A stretch of DNA of 64,000 nt from Schizophyllum amplum (taxonomy: Eukaryota > Basidiomycota > Agaricomycetes > Agaricales > Schizophyllaceae), in NCBI GenBank assembly GCA_007026445.1, contig VDMD01000076.1, positions 1 to 64,000 on the forward strand, read 5' to 3'. Position numbers and translations under genes: made by a program. Positions 53,559 to 64,000 of this stretch are shown here, piece after piece. How positions within the stretch are numbered: position 1 is the stretch's first letter; every line of letters begins with the position of its first letter. Below the pieces are notes generated by a model. It did no database searches. It saw only the letters and a list, made by a program, of their open reading frames with translations, and was not told the DNA's origin.

Positions 53559-55640
53559 TCACCGTGCGTAAGGATGAAAGTTGTTCTGTCCACGGTTGGT
53601 GACCCGCGCAGGCCCTGTTCCGCCACCCATGCTCCCCATGCGTGAGTTCATCATGCCCGGACGCACCATGCCCATGCCCATGCCGCCCATGCCGCCAGCG
53701 CCCATCTGGCTGAAGTTGCCCATAGGGCCACCCATGCCCATGCGCATGGAGCCCATACCCATGTTCCCCGCGTTACCCATCCCGCCCATCCCTCCGCCCG
53801 TCATGCCGCCGCCGCCTATGGCTGCTCCGATACCCGTGCCCATGCCGCCAGCACCCATGCCCGACGCCATGCCGGTACCCATACCGCTAGCCGTCATGGT
53901 GCCTCCACCCATGCCGGCCATACCGGCCATCCCTCCCATGCCGGCCATGTTGCCCATGCCACCCATGCCACCCATCATGCCGGTCATGTTGCCCATGCCG
54001 CCGCCCATGCCCATGCCGGGCATGCTGCCCATACCGCCCATGCCCATCATCATTGGCATCATGCCCATGTTCCCCATCATCGGGTTCATCATGCTCATAC
54101 CGCGCTGGTTGAACATACTGTTCATCGGCTGAGATATGAATGTGCTCCCGTTCTTGGGCTCGAGCGACTGCTCGTTGGCGGCGCGCTGCTGATCGCGTTG
54201 ACTCCGAGGTTGAGCCATCTTGACCTCGATCTCAATAACGAACGTCAGTACGGTGACCCGCGAGATGCGATGGACGAGAAGAGTACGCACCTCTTTATCG
54301 TCGAGCACCAGCCCGATCTTGCCTATGATCTGTTCCGGATGCGGAATTTCCTCGAATGTGACGAAGCCGAAGCCCTTGGAGCGCCCGGACTCTCGGTCGA
54401 CCATGACAGTGGCGTCCGCGACCCTCCCATAGCTCAAAAAGAACTGCTTCATGGACTCTGATGTTGTTGCGCCAGCGAGACCACCGACGAAGAAGCGCGT
54501 GTTACGTAGATGTTCCTCACGCGGGATAGCACGCTTTGGGTCAATCTGAAGAAGTCGTCAGTACATATTGCGACGTGCAGCGCCGATGGACGACCTGTAC
54601 GTACCGCCTTTCCGTCCAGATGATGCTCACGGACGACCACTGCATTGACGGCCGCTGGGTCCTCGAACGTCAAGAACGCAAAGCCTCGAGACCGGCCATT
54701 CGGGTCGCGCATTATCGTGACCGCATCTACCTTCACGAACCCGTTAGTCCACCAGACGCGAGGGCTACAGCCGACGCGGTACCTTGCCAAACTCCGAAAA
54801 GTAGTTCTTCAAACCCTCTGTCGATACGATGAGAAAAAAACAGATTATGATTAGCACTACATAAAACAGGGTATGCAAGAACAATATACCGTCTGTAGTG
54901 TCCCAGCTGAGACCGCCGATAAACATTTTGCTACGCGTAGCGAGCGTATGCGAGAGCGATTGGTAGGGCGGGTAAGATGTAGCAGAGGTATTGGAAGGTC
55001 CCAGGGGAGGTCACGATCAGTAAAAGCGTAGGCGAGCGTGGTCGATATAGGGTATCGTATGGGGCACGCGCAAGTAGCTGAAGTACCGATAGGTGCGTCG
55101 CGTGTTGTGCAGGACTGGACGTGGCAGACGAAGCTGATAGACTCACCCAGCGTCATGCATCTCTGAGGGCTTCTTGCCGTAGACAGTGCCGTCAGACGAG
55201 TGGCCCGCCGTGCTATCCACAATAGCAATCACGCTGGTCGACTTGTGGGTCTGGAGGTCAGGTCGCGTTGGCTGTTGGTGATGTTGCTGAGAAGGAGTTG
55301 ACTGCCGGTGAGTGGCGGAAAATTGCTGGGCGATTTGGGCCGAGTAGGAGAGGGAGTTTGAGCCAGCGGGGATCGGTTTGGCGGGGAGAGAGGACGGCTC
55401 CTTTTTGACTGCAGTCTTCTCGGGTTGTGGCTCCGGTTCTTTAGGCTCGCCATAGACGGAGTCCACTTCCTCTGCGTCGTCCGTAGCCGGCGCATCTTCA
55501 CCATTTGCCTCGGGCTGTTCTGTCGTGGCGACGGTGTAGTCTTGGGCATCGTCGTCGCCGTATATGTCTGCCCAGCGCTGAGCAAGACATCACAAATCAG
55601 AGTTTTGTTACGCACCACCGTAAAGATCTGAGTCTGACAT
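53559..55640 (-). CDS. Hrp1/Nab4-like RNA-binding protein, two RRMs, 524 residues
   Basis: Seven exons: 55616-55640, 55147-55567, 54890-54930, 54783-54817, 54605-54730, 54291-54545, 53559-54230; ATG at 55640. Residues 1-148 are acidic then Ser/Gln/Pro-rich. RRM1 has M-F-I-G-G-L (151-156) and R-G-F-A-F-L-T-F (189-196). The linker I-D-P-K-R-A-I-P-R is diagnostic of Hrp1-type proteins. RRM2 has F-F-V-G-G-L (234-239) and K-G-F-G-F-V-T-F (273-280), followed by I-E-V-K-M-A-Q-P. The C-terminal ~170 residues are Met/Gly repeats. In yeast, Hrp1 is cleavage factor IB for mRNA 3' end formation and shuttles between nucleus and cytoplasm; the same role is inferred. The last intron (54231-54290) is 60 bp and stop-free, so retention would add 20 residues. 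The second intron (216 bp) is unusually long here. Confidence 0.9.
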
Positions 55641-56433
55641 GGCAGGCGGCAGCGAAGGGTTGAAAGCGCACAGAGCGATGGACGTCGGGGTCAACTCGGT
55701 CGGAGAATGAAAGGTGACTGTCACGTGTGATGCGCCCCGTAACGTATGTGACTGACGCGCTGCAAGTTGTTGTTGACTTTCGAGACCCTTTCCCAAGTCC
55801 TCATGCGCTCCTCAGGACACCGCGATTACTGCACCAATTCAGTGCCTTTCCATCAGCTGATGGCGTTCCAAAATTTTCAACAGACTACATAACTTTCACA
55901 CGGCGGTATGAAGTCCGGCCCTTGCTATCCTCCACTCAGGCTTGTCGCAAATTCAGTGCCGACCAGGTTTGGAAGAACCAGGTATGTACCCAGGGCGCAA
56001 GATATTCGCGTACGCTACCATTCTACTGCTGCCAAGGGAGACATCTTCGATACAGTGGCGTCTGCAGGCTCAATGGCTGACTCCGTATGGCTGACGGACA
56101 GTGTTGGTGGCACGACCTACATAGCCGCAGCGAGACCTTCACACAATCGATCACATGGGCCGAGTTGACCTATTTCGTTCCACCTTGTTCAGGACCGCCG
56201 TCGTGCATCGCGCTGTTTTGCGCGGCCGTCCTCTTAGCGTCTGTTTCATACTACCCCGAGGTCCGCTATAATCGACCGCCCTGAACGACAACTGCAACTT
56301 TGCGGGAACGATTGCCTGACCTTCGCCACAGCCTCAACCATTTCACCTCACATCAGCCTACATTGATGCATCATGCGATGACCCAGTCGCTCGCCAGTCT
56401 CCCGCGTCGTGTTACGGAATCCTATACAGATCC
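55641..56433. other. Divergent intergenic region
   Basis: Lies between the start of the RRM gene (minus) and the AA7 oxidase gene (plus). No supported gene, although GTATGTACC and CTGCAG sites make short frames at 55727-56168 look splice-like. It holds both promoters. Confidence 0.5.
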
Positions 56434-56440
56434 TATATAA
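56434..56440 (+). promoter_or_regulatory. TATA box of the AA7 oxidase gene
   Basis: TATATAA 71 bases before the ATG at 56511, followed by a CT-rich leader typical of fungal promoters. Confidence 0.65.
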
Positions 56441-56510
56441 GACCCTCTGTTCATGTCTCAAGAACCGACTCCCTTCCCCCTCCCCTTCCCTCCCCGTACC
56501 TCCGCCCGCC

Positions 56511-58262
56511 ATGCGCTCCTTCCTTTCGTTGACCGCCCTCACCTCTCTCGCTCTTCACGTCCTTGCGCAGGACGTCGATCAGCTCAAGGCAGACTTGGGC
56601 GACGTGCAGGCCGTCTTCCCCGGCGATGGAGACTACACCACTGCCGCTCAGCCGTGTAAGCGCAACTCTCCGACCCTCTGTGTTACCACTCATGCTATGT
56701 CTACAGTTAACCTCCGCTTCACTGGCATCGCCCCGATCGCGGTCACCTACCCCACCGACGCCGCGCAGGTTGGAACCGCAATTCTCGCCGGCTCCAAGCA
56801 GAACCTGCAGGTCGTCGCCCGTGGTGGAGGTGTGAGTGCCCTCTTTTGTGAAATCGGATGACTTTGTCTCACTCCGTCTCAGCACAGCTACATCGCCAAT
56901 GGCCTGGGCGGCAAGGACGGTGCTCTCGTCGTGGACATGAGCAAGATGAAGGACATCCAGGTCAACGAGGACGGCTCCGCCACCATCCAGACCGGCAACC
57001 GTCTGGGTGACGTCGTGCGTGTGCTGAGCGAGAACGGGCGCGCTATGCCTCACGGCACTTGCCCGTTCGTCGGCGCTGGCGGCCACATGAGTGCGTACAT
57101 GTTTCACGCTCGCTGCATGCAGATTACTGATCGTTGTTTCAGGCTTCGGTGGCTACGGCTTCACTTCCCGCCAGTGGGGTCTGGCCATGGACACCATCTA
57201 TTCCGCCGATGTCGTTCTCGCCAACGGCACGGCTGTCACCGCCTCAGAAACTGAGAACGCCGACTTGCTGTGGGCTCTCAAGGGCGCTGCTCCATCCTTC
57301 GGCATCGTTACGGCTTGGCACTCCCACACCTTCGAGCAGCCGCAGAACGCGACGGTCTTCACAGACACGTACGACCTCACGGTTGAGGAGGCTGTTTCCA
57401 TGGTCGACGCTTTCACGGCGTTCACCTTCTCCGGCCTTCCTCCTTCCTTCGGCTCCGAGCTCACTATCACTAAGGGCTCGGAGAAGGGCAAGGTCACCAT
57501 CGCTCATGTCGGCGCCATCTATGCGAATGTCGAGAGCGTCAACGAGACCCTATCCGGCTTTACCGACAACGTGCCTGAACCCGTCTCGATCTCTCGCAGC
57601 CCCGGCTCGTACGTTGACTCCGTCCTCAACCTTGGCGGTGTCGATAGCCTGGACGTCTCCAAGCCCGACTCGAACGACACGTTCTACACGAAGTCTCTCG
57701 TCATCCCTGAGGCGGAGCCGATGACTGATGAGGCGCTCACGGCCTGGTTCGACTACAACGCCAACGAGGGCTTCGACTCGGACTTGGTACGTGGTATCCC
57801 TATGATTCAGCACGCTTGTTTTACTGACTTGGCAATAGCAATGGTTCCTCCAGATCCAGATGTACGGCGGCAACGGCTCCGTGATCAATCAAGTCGATAC
57901 AGATGCGACTGCCTACGCCCACCGCTCCTCCCTGTACACCTACCAGCTCTACGCTTCGTCGCCGAACCTCCTCCCGCCCTTCCCCGACAACGGCTACACC
58001 TTCCTCGATGGTGGGTTCGCTCAGTTGCATGGGCTGCGGGGCGCTTGCTAATCTACGTCTAGACATGGTTGACATCATCACCTCCTCGATGCCCTCTGAC
58101 TGGGAGTACGGCGCGTACCTCAACTATGTCGAGGAGCGTCTCGAGAATTGGCAAGACCTCTACTACGACTCGCACTACCAAAAGCTCCAGACCATCAAGG
58201 CCGCGTACGACCCGAACAACGTCTTCTACTTCCCGACGTCCATCGAGGTTCCCTCGGCGTAA
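56511..58262 (+). CDS. Secreted FAD-linked oxidase, AA7 / BBE-like, 497 residues
   Basis: Six exons: 56511-56655, 56707-56831, 56883-57090, 57143-57786, 57839-58010, 58063-58262, with 50-52 bp introns. A signal peptide (M-R-S-F-L-S-L-T...H-V-L-A-Q) precedes a VAO-type FAD domain. Both covalent flavin anchors of glucooligosaccharide oxidases are visible: His91 in R-G-G-G-H-S-Y and Cys150 in H-G-T-C-P-F-V-G. A substrate domain follows, and the C-terminal BBE motif has Y-Y-D-S-H-Y-Q-K-L-Q and Y-D-P-N-N-V-F-Y-F-P. Several N-x-S/T sites suggest glycosylation. Family enzymes oxidise the reducing end of oligosaccharides (or related alcohols) and yield H2O2, a co-substrate for wood-decay peroxidases. 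Substrate here is unknown. Length is normal and no lesion is seen. Confidence 0.92.
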
Positions 58263-58832
58263 GTGATCTTGCGCGACGGCGAAATGAACGGAAAGAAGGG
58301 ACAGGATGCAGTGAACTTATCACTGGAGGCAATGGACCTGCTGACAGCAATGGCGGACTTGCCAGCCTACAGCTCGCTATATCACTCGTTTGCCATGGTG
58401 TTTGCGTGGTCACCGGCTATCTATCTTACCATACACTAACGGGACCTTACTAACATGGGAGAGTATCATTATTTATTGCACACTGCCATCACTGGGGTCC
58501 GAGGGTATAAACTGTTGAAACTTATGAACGTTGTTGAACAAATAACTGGCCGTAACACTGTGTCATGCCAGGATATCGGCATGAACAAAGTAGTCCCTGA
58601 GTAGTCCTTCCTAAAACTGATGCACATTTCGCAGACGTCTGCCACCGACTGAAGTCGGCACCTTCCAGAACACGCAGTGCCTTCGGCAAACTACATTCGG
58701 TAGTACAGCAACCATATATTGCATACACCGACCACCCAGTACAGCACCCACCATAAGTAGTCGAAAACCAGTACATGTTACATAGCAGAGCGCGCGCCAA
58801 CTCCTACTATATCACTAAATCAGTAACGTCCC
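58263..58832. other. Convergent intergenic region
   Basis: 570 bp between two converging genes, no supported frame. It contains the 3' ends of both. Confidence 0.5.
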
Positions 58833-61250
58833 TCAGAAGTAGCCAGCCTTCGGTGGTGACCGCGATACCTGCCCGCTGCTCCCAGAGTCTGTCGTGTGAT
58901 GCGCGCCTGGCCGCGGATTGCCCGGCAGCCCCAGCTTGCGCGAGTTCATCGGCGGAACGGAGGGCACGGGGAGCGCAGGGAGCGCGCTAATCGTGCTCTT
59001 TGCGAAGCTGCTCCGCCCGACCGAGATGGACGCGATCGTCGCGTCAGAGCCTGCCGAGGACGAGGACTCCGTGGATGCGCGACGCGAGACCAGGGATACC
59101 TGCGAGACATGCGCCTTGGCGGCTGTCGAGACCTTGGTAGAGACCCGCGAGACCAGCGAGTCTCGCTTGCTCGACACCTTGGACACGTATGAGTCGCGTA
59201 GGAAGCGTGGTGTCATTGTAATCTTGCGTGGCGTAGATGGTGCACGAGAGTACAGCGACGCGGTCTCTTGGCGCATGCTCCGTGCGGCCGGTTCTGGCGG
59301 CGGCGGGTACATGAACTTGAATTCTTCTGGATCCTTGTCGATAGAGGACCTCTTCGCCTTCTCCTGCGTATAGCTCATGGTCGGGAGGCTGACGCTGACG
59401 ATGGACTGTTTCTTGGGATCGTTGCTGAAGTAGACCGGCGTGAAGTCGACGTCTTCCAAAGCATCAGACACTTCCACTATATTACTGTCAGCAGATACAT
59501 GAATATGACGGGATGCAGCGGGGCTTACAAAAGTGTTTGAGACCCCGACCAAAGTGCATACGAGCGAAGACACCAAGTGCGGACGTCGCGATGATGAGAA
59601 TGTACGACAAGACGCTCATCGTTGCGAAGAACGGCCATGTACCAAGGACATAACGATAGACTGTCGAGAGCATGAGTTAATAGGTCATGTAGCGAAGGCC
59701 AATGAACACTCACGAGGGCTGAAGAACATCGCAGAAAATATGCCTAGCAGAACACCTGATATGGCAGCGAACAACAGAAAAGTCTTCCTCCGCTCCTTCC
59801 GAACAGAAGTCCATCCGAGCACAATCCACGGCACCTCAAACTAGGCCCGGCCCATAAGCAGTGGAAAGCCCGCCATAAGATGTTAACGTACGATAGCAGT
59901 GATAATGAAGGCAGCCTTGTATATGTCGGAGTGGAAAGCAAGTCGGCGGATGTTGCCCGTAGCAATCTTGTCTATCCACATAGCCGTCGCCGCCAAGGTG
60001 AAAAAGAGCGCCAGTTGCAGGGCTACGGACAGAGACAGTACGATCTGCGATACTTGGTTGGCGTTCCTCCCTAGGTAAACGAGCGAGCACTGACCTTGTA
60101 CACTCTGTTGATCTTCGGGGACGCGCCAACACGACTGAACGATTGGTGAGCATAAACCTAACACTGGATCAGCGATATCCTTCCAGAGTCGTAAAACAAC
60201 ATACCTTGAACAGCTGCAGGCTCAGCGTGATGAACCACAGCAGTGCGACCGAGTTGAAGATCACGATGGGAATGGCATGAGATATGCGCGTGTCCCACCA
60301 TGGGCCCAAGATGTCAACAGAGCCGCAGGCAGTATCCTCGTTCGACGCAATCAGGCGATGGTAGATCGATTGGAAGTCCGCAGTCTGGTGGATACGGTAG
60401 CCAGCCCACGCAGTTGCAAGGACGTGGGATACGCCCGACGCCAGAAGATGAGGCAGGGATTCGTTCAGGATCTAACTCGGAATCAGTCAGCGCCGACCAC
60501 ATGCATCGATGAAAGCGGCACACCGTAACCGCCGCGACACTGAAGAGCCATATGTGGAAGGCTCCCGTCACGAAGTCTTCACGCCGCGAATCCTTCAGGC
60601 TGCCAGACGTCAGAATACGGAAAGCAAAGGACGCTGGTCACGCACACATCAGAGAGCCATTCGAGAGACTCGATGCAGGCGGTGTCAAGCTTGACTGTCT
60701 CCCCTGACAATGCATCTTCTACGGTAGTAGCGGCGACCTGAATGTCCCAAACATCGTGGCCGTCATAGACGCCGTTCGTGGCTCGTGTCTCGAAGGCCGA
60801 ACGGTCGTGGTGCTGCAGATGATCAGTGTTACGCCGCATTTAGAAGACGCGCTTCGTACCTTCACGAACGTCTCACTGTTATGTGGTTTCCATAGCGGAC
60901 GGCATTTAGTGTTTGCCCGGCCGGGCACGTCGTAGCAGACCTGCAGCGTGTCCCCCTGCTGCAGGAAGACTCCAGTGGTCGGGCTTCCCTGAGCAATGAT
61001 CCCGTCCAGGCGTTTGATGGCCATCGTGTTGTCATTGTACGCGACGGCCTCCAGGGCGAGGAGGACGAGAGCGCTGAGGAGCGCGAAGAAGAAAAAGAGT
61101 GTGGTGTACCGCGTGAGCGTGATGCGCGCATACTGTGATTCGGCCTGTCAGTCCGTGTGCGGGGGAAAGCGCACGGTCACTCACGATGACCCGGGCGCGC
61201 GAGAAGCTGAGGGTGTCCTTGACGAGTTGGCGTGCCTTCGCCGAGAGCAT
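58833..61250 (-). CDS. Multi-pass membrane protein, basidiomycete family, 655 residues
   Basis: Ten exons: 61185-61250, 60860-61132, 60646-60812, 60524-60599, 60205-60471, 60095-60157, 59892-60044, 59714-59840, 59529-59660, 58833-59476. ATG at 61250. The phases all agree. About eight hydrophobic segments: near residues 31-53, 178-196, 200-217, 259-280, 305-328, 346-367, 374-395 and 404-428. Between the first two is an extracytoplasmic-type domain with D-T-L-Q-V-C-Y-D-V. The C-terminal ~210 residues are Ser/Arg-rich and cytosolic-looking. Conserved-looking phrases are I-N-R-V-Y-K, W-I-D-K, P-W-I-V-L-G-W and M-H-F-G-R-G-L. I associate this layout with an uncharacterised, widely occurring agaricomycete family; transport or receptor function would be a guess. 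Confidence 0.8.
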
Positions 61251-62215
61251 TACAACAAAACGAGGGCGCAGTGCGACGCGGGCGCGAGGGGGAAAAGGAC
61301 GGACGGGGGCGCGGTCAAAAAGTATGTGGAACGCACTGAGGCGCTATGGGGGACCAGCCGACCATGCAACTAGAGAAGACGAAGAAAAAAGAGGTGGGGC
61401 GGGGCCACCAGGCGCCCTCGTTATAAGGAAGAGGTTGGTGGTAGAATAGGAAGAAGCAACCAGCGCGAGTGCGGGGCGCGAGCTGCTCAATTGAGCACGC
61501 GCTCGAGTCCCGGAGCGGGCGGTCCCTTGACGGCGGTCGTCGGTAGCCATGGTTGCACTGATCTCACCTGATTCACCGAACGGCAATTGCTTGCCGTTTC
61601 TCCGCCCACCTCCCGCCATGGGCGGTCTCGAGCAGTGGAGGACAGCGGGAGAACATCATCATGAACCTCGACTATTGAATCAGCAGTGAAGGACAGACAT
61701 CGATTCGAAGTTCATCTGCTAAGCGCTCGTTACATAACGCCAGCCGTGACATTCGACTCCCGCGTCTCCAGGTCCATCGATGGAGGTCGACCCGTACATC
61801 TTCTCGCGGGAGAAGAGAACACAATAGCAGGTCAATCGAACCCACCGCTATGAGAGTTCGTACATTCCGTTCTTCTGATGGTCCAGCGCTTACTGGTCTA
61901 GCGCCGCAATTCACGGCTACTATGTATTATCACGGTGGTAACGATGCCAAAGCGATAGTGTTATGCTAGTATAGCTGCCCTCTGCGGAATATAAGTAATG
62001 GTGTATGTGATGCCAAAGTCCGCCGTGAGAGAAGAAGGAAACCTAGAAAACAATGAGAAGCGTCCAGACTCGAATATTATAACGTAGAAACGAACATGTC
62101 ACGTGATACGGATGCAACAGAATAATGCGCACTAGACGAAGAAGGCAGAATACAACAACAGGTCATTACAGATTCGTGAAGAAGGATGTGGGTATATTTT
62201 GCGCGCAGGAACAGG
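61251..62215. other. Intergenic region
   Basis: 965 bp upstream of the membrane-protein gene and downstream of the kinase gene; both are minus strand. CA/GA-rich stretches occur near 61260-61400. No supported frame. Confidence 0.5.
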
Positions 62216-64000
62216 TCAACGTGGGGGGCTTGCCGACTTCGCGATCTTCTTCGCGTCCGCCGGACCTTTCTCGTGCATGAGCGGACGCGATGGACGCATG
62301 CCACAGTCCTTCGGTGCCACCTCACCGCACTTGACGTGCGCTCTGCCGCCGCGGTCAGTAAGTATGCATGTCTTCGGTCCCACACCGCATCGACAAGTGA
62401 CGCACCTCAAGCCGCAGTCATCGCACTCCAGCACAGGCTTCCATCCCAGCCGCTTCTGGCACACATCGCATTTAGCGACCAGGAGACCGCTGGAGAAGAA
62501 CAAGTCGAGCGGACTCCAGCCCGCCTCGGGCCCCGACGCGCTCGGCGTAATGGTCCCGCTGATGCTCCCCTTCTTCGGGCGCGCCCCCGGCTTATGCAGC
62601 GAAAAGCGATGCACGAGCGGCGTCGCATAATTTGCGTGGAGGGAACGGATTGTAGAACCGCCTTCCGTCGCAAGGGCGCTCGAAATTATGGAGGACCCCC
62701 CGCCGGCCGCCGTGTGATACGAGTCGAGCGTGGCGATGGACATAAGCGAGGATGTACCAAGAGGGTCGTCTTCCGGCAAATTGACCGGCTGTGCGCCGTT
62801 AGGATCTTCTGGACGGATGGTGAGGATGGAAGAGAGCGACGGCGGTACATCGCTGGGCTGGTGTGGGTGTGCACGGATGACCGTCGTGCTGTAATCTGTG
62901 CCCTCTGTCCCTTCTTTGTCGTGCCCGAGGAGTGGCTCGTTACCTGCAAGAGTGGTCAGAGAGCTGGTATTCTCGAAGGGACGCACTTACCACCACCGGT
63001 GCTATCGCTCCAGGTGTTGCCGTTGACATTGACCTTCGAGAGACCCATAACAGCCCTCCATAAGCTCGTCATCGTCGCTGTCGTCGCTTGTATGGCCGCT
63101 GCGAATATCTTTTCCGACGCCCATGCCAAAGCTCGGTATCCGGGGACCAGGAGCAGGACGCTTTCCACCATTCGCGAACTTCACGCTACCAACGTGGACG
63201 TCCTCGCCTTCGTTGGGTCGGGCGAGCACTTCCGCCTCTATGACCCGCAGGCGCGCGAGGATGTCTTTTGTCGTCGGTCGGTCTTTCGGCTCGAATGCCA
63301 AGCAGTCAATCGCAAGCTGCACGAAGTCGGGCGGGCATCCCGGACTGGCCAGACTGCGGACCTCGTCCTCGTCGATGCCAAACGTCGGTGGCGTACGCTT
63401 GAACACACGATCATCGGCGAGCTTCCGCGACGCGATTTCGCATAGAATGATACCGAACGAGTATATATCCGTCGGAAGGTCGAACTCGTCGCCGATCAGG
63501 ATCTCGGGGGACATGTACGAGTCGGTGCCACAGAAGGTGAGTCGCTTCGACTCCTCTTCGTTTCGTGCCGCGATGCGCGCAAAGCCGAAGTCGGTGATTT
63601 TGACGCGTCCATTCGACGTGATGAGCAGGTTCTCGCCCTTGAGATCGCGATGGATGCAACGGCGGGCGTGCAAGTAGGCCAGCGCGCGGGCAATATCGGT
63701 GGCGAATGAGAGTCGAATGCGCCACGTAAACGGCTTGCTCTTGTCGTGAATGTAAAGACGCAGGTTGCCTCCCTCGACGAATTCTGAGACGATGAATATC
63801 CTATTGTCCGGTTCCGGTGCCCTGCTCAGGCCGATGAACAGCACTGCATACGTCAGACAGCGACTGGGCAAAGCAATCGCGTCTCGTACCTGCATTGGGA
63901 TGCCTCGTCTCCTTCATTAGTCGCCACTCGCGCTCAAAGTACTTTGCGACGTCGTAGTCTGTCGAAGGTAGCACCTCCTTGATAGCAACATCGATGCCCA
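62216..64000 (-). CDS. LISK-type (TKL) protein kinase with C1 domain, 5' end outside window
   Basis: Exons seen: 63890-64000 (partial), 62992/62991-63843, 62406-62943 and 62216-62342. The kinase domain reads D-V-A-I-K-E, V-S-E-F-V-E-G-G, H-R-D-L-K-G-E-N, D-F-G-F-A, S-P-E-I-L, D-I-Y-S-F-G and D-R-P-T: a complete active-site set. After an acidic linker the frame breaks at C3 63054-63056. Removing one base lets E-L-M-E-A-V-M-G-L-S-K-V-N-V-N-G-N-T-W run into the last exons. The C-terminus has a C1-type zinc module, C-D-V-C...C-D-D-C-G-L-R-A-H-V-K-C, seen once the 63 bp intron 62343-62405 is removed. The family resembles LISK-DD1 kinases annotated in basidiomycetes; targets are unknown. Without the correction the kinase would end shortly after the linker and lose the C1 domain. 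Confidence 0.82.

Noticed and set aside
53581..54132. 183-codon plus-strand Met/Pro-rich frame
   Set aside because: Antisense mirror of the Met/Gly repeats of the Hrp1-like protein.
62186..63445. 419-codon plus-strand frame opposite the kinase
   Set aside because: Antisense to a kinase with all catalytic motifs and a C1 module; no motif of its own.

Overview
The window looks like a transposon-rich segment of a filamentous basidiomycete (Agaricomycetes, Polyporales-like) nuclear genome. The case rests on many 47-63 bp GT-AG introns that restore frame exactly, a KDZ transposase next to a TET/JBP-type dioxygenase, a Plavaka (CACTA-like) transposase, a Tad1-like LINE with RNase H, a chromodomain gypsy remnant, and host genes of typical fungal families. 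All exon structures below were worked out by eye from splice sites and frame continuity; no database search was run.

Layout. 0-8.2 kb: GC-rich dispersed repeats, a Ty3/gypsy integrase-chromodomain remnant and a long frameshifted reading frame behind it. 8.3-19.4 kb: an orphan two-exon gene on the minus strand, then three genes in line on the plus strand: an intact TET/JBP-like 2-oxoglutarate dioxygenase, a 936-residue gene of a fungus-expanded family, and an 11-exon KDZ transposase carrying two apparent single-base frameshifts. 19.6-22.8 kb: minus-strand retroelement remains (copia gag fragment, half-tRNA primer site) with a coding frame split by a 395 bp inverted-repeat element. 25.2-28.8 kb: a Plavaka transposase broken by a 338 bp TA-flanked MITE and two TGA codons. 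29.4-39.6 kb: AGAGATCTCT palindrome arrays into which a complete 9.3 kb LINE has inserted, with a 12 bp target duplication and a 29-base poly(A) tail.

39.6-53.5 kb holds nested GC-rich repeats, perfect palindromes, a second half-tRNA primer site, a copia reverse-transcriptase scrap and LTR-like sequence, with no convincing host gene. 53.5-64 kb is ordinary gene-bearing DNA: an Hrp1-like tandem-RRM protein (-), a secreted AA7-type FAD oxidase (+), a multi-pass membrane protein (-) and a LISK-type protein kinase with a C1 domain (-, running off the window edge).

The most interesting unit is 8.3-19.4 kb, where a putative 5-methylcytosine oxidase sits in line with a DNA transposase. In several elements, removing one inserted repeat plus one target-site copy restores the host reading frame, which dates those insertions as late. 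Several single-base frameshifts fall in short homopolymers, so assembly error must be excluded before calling those genes dead.
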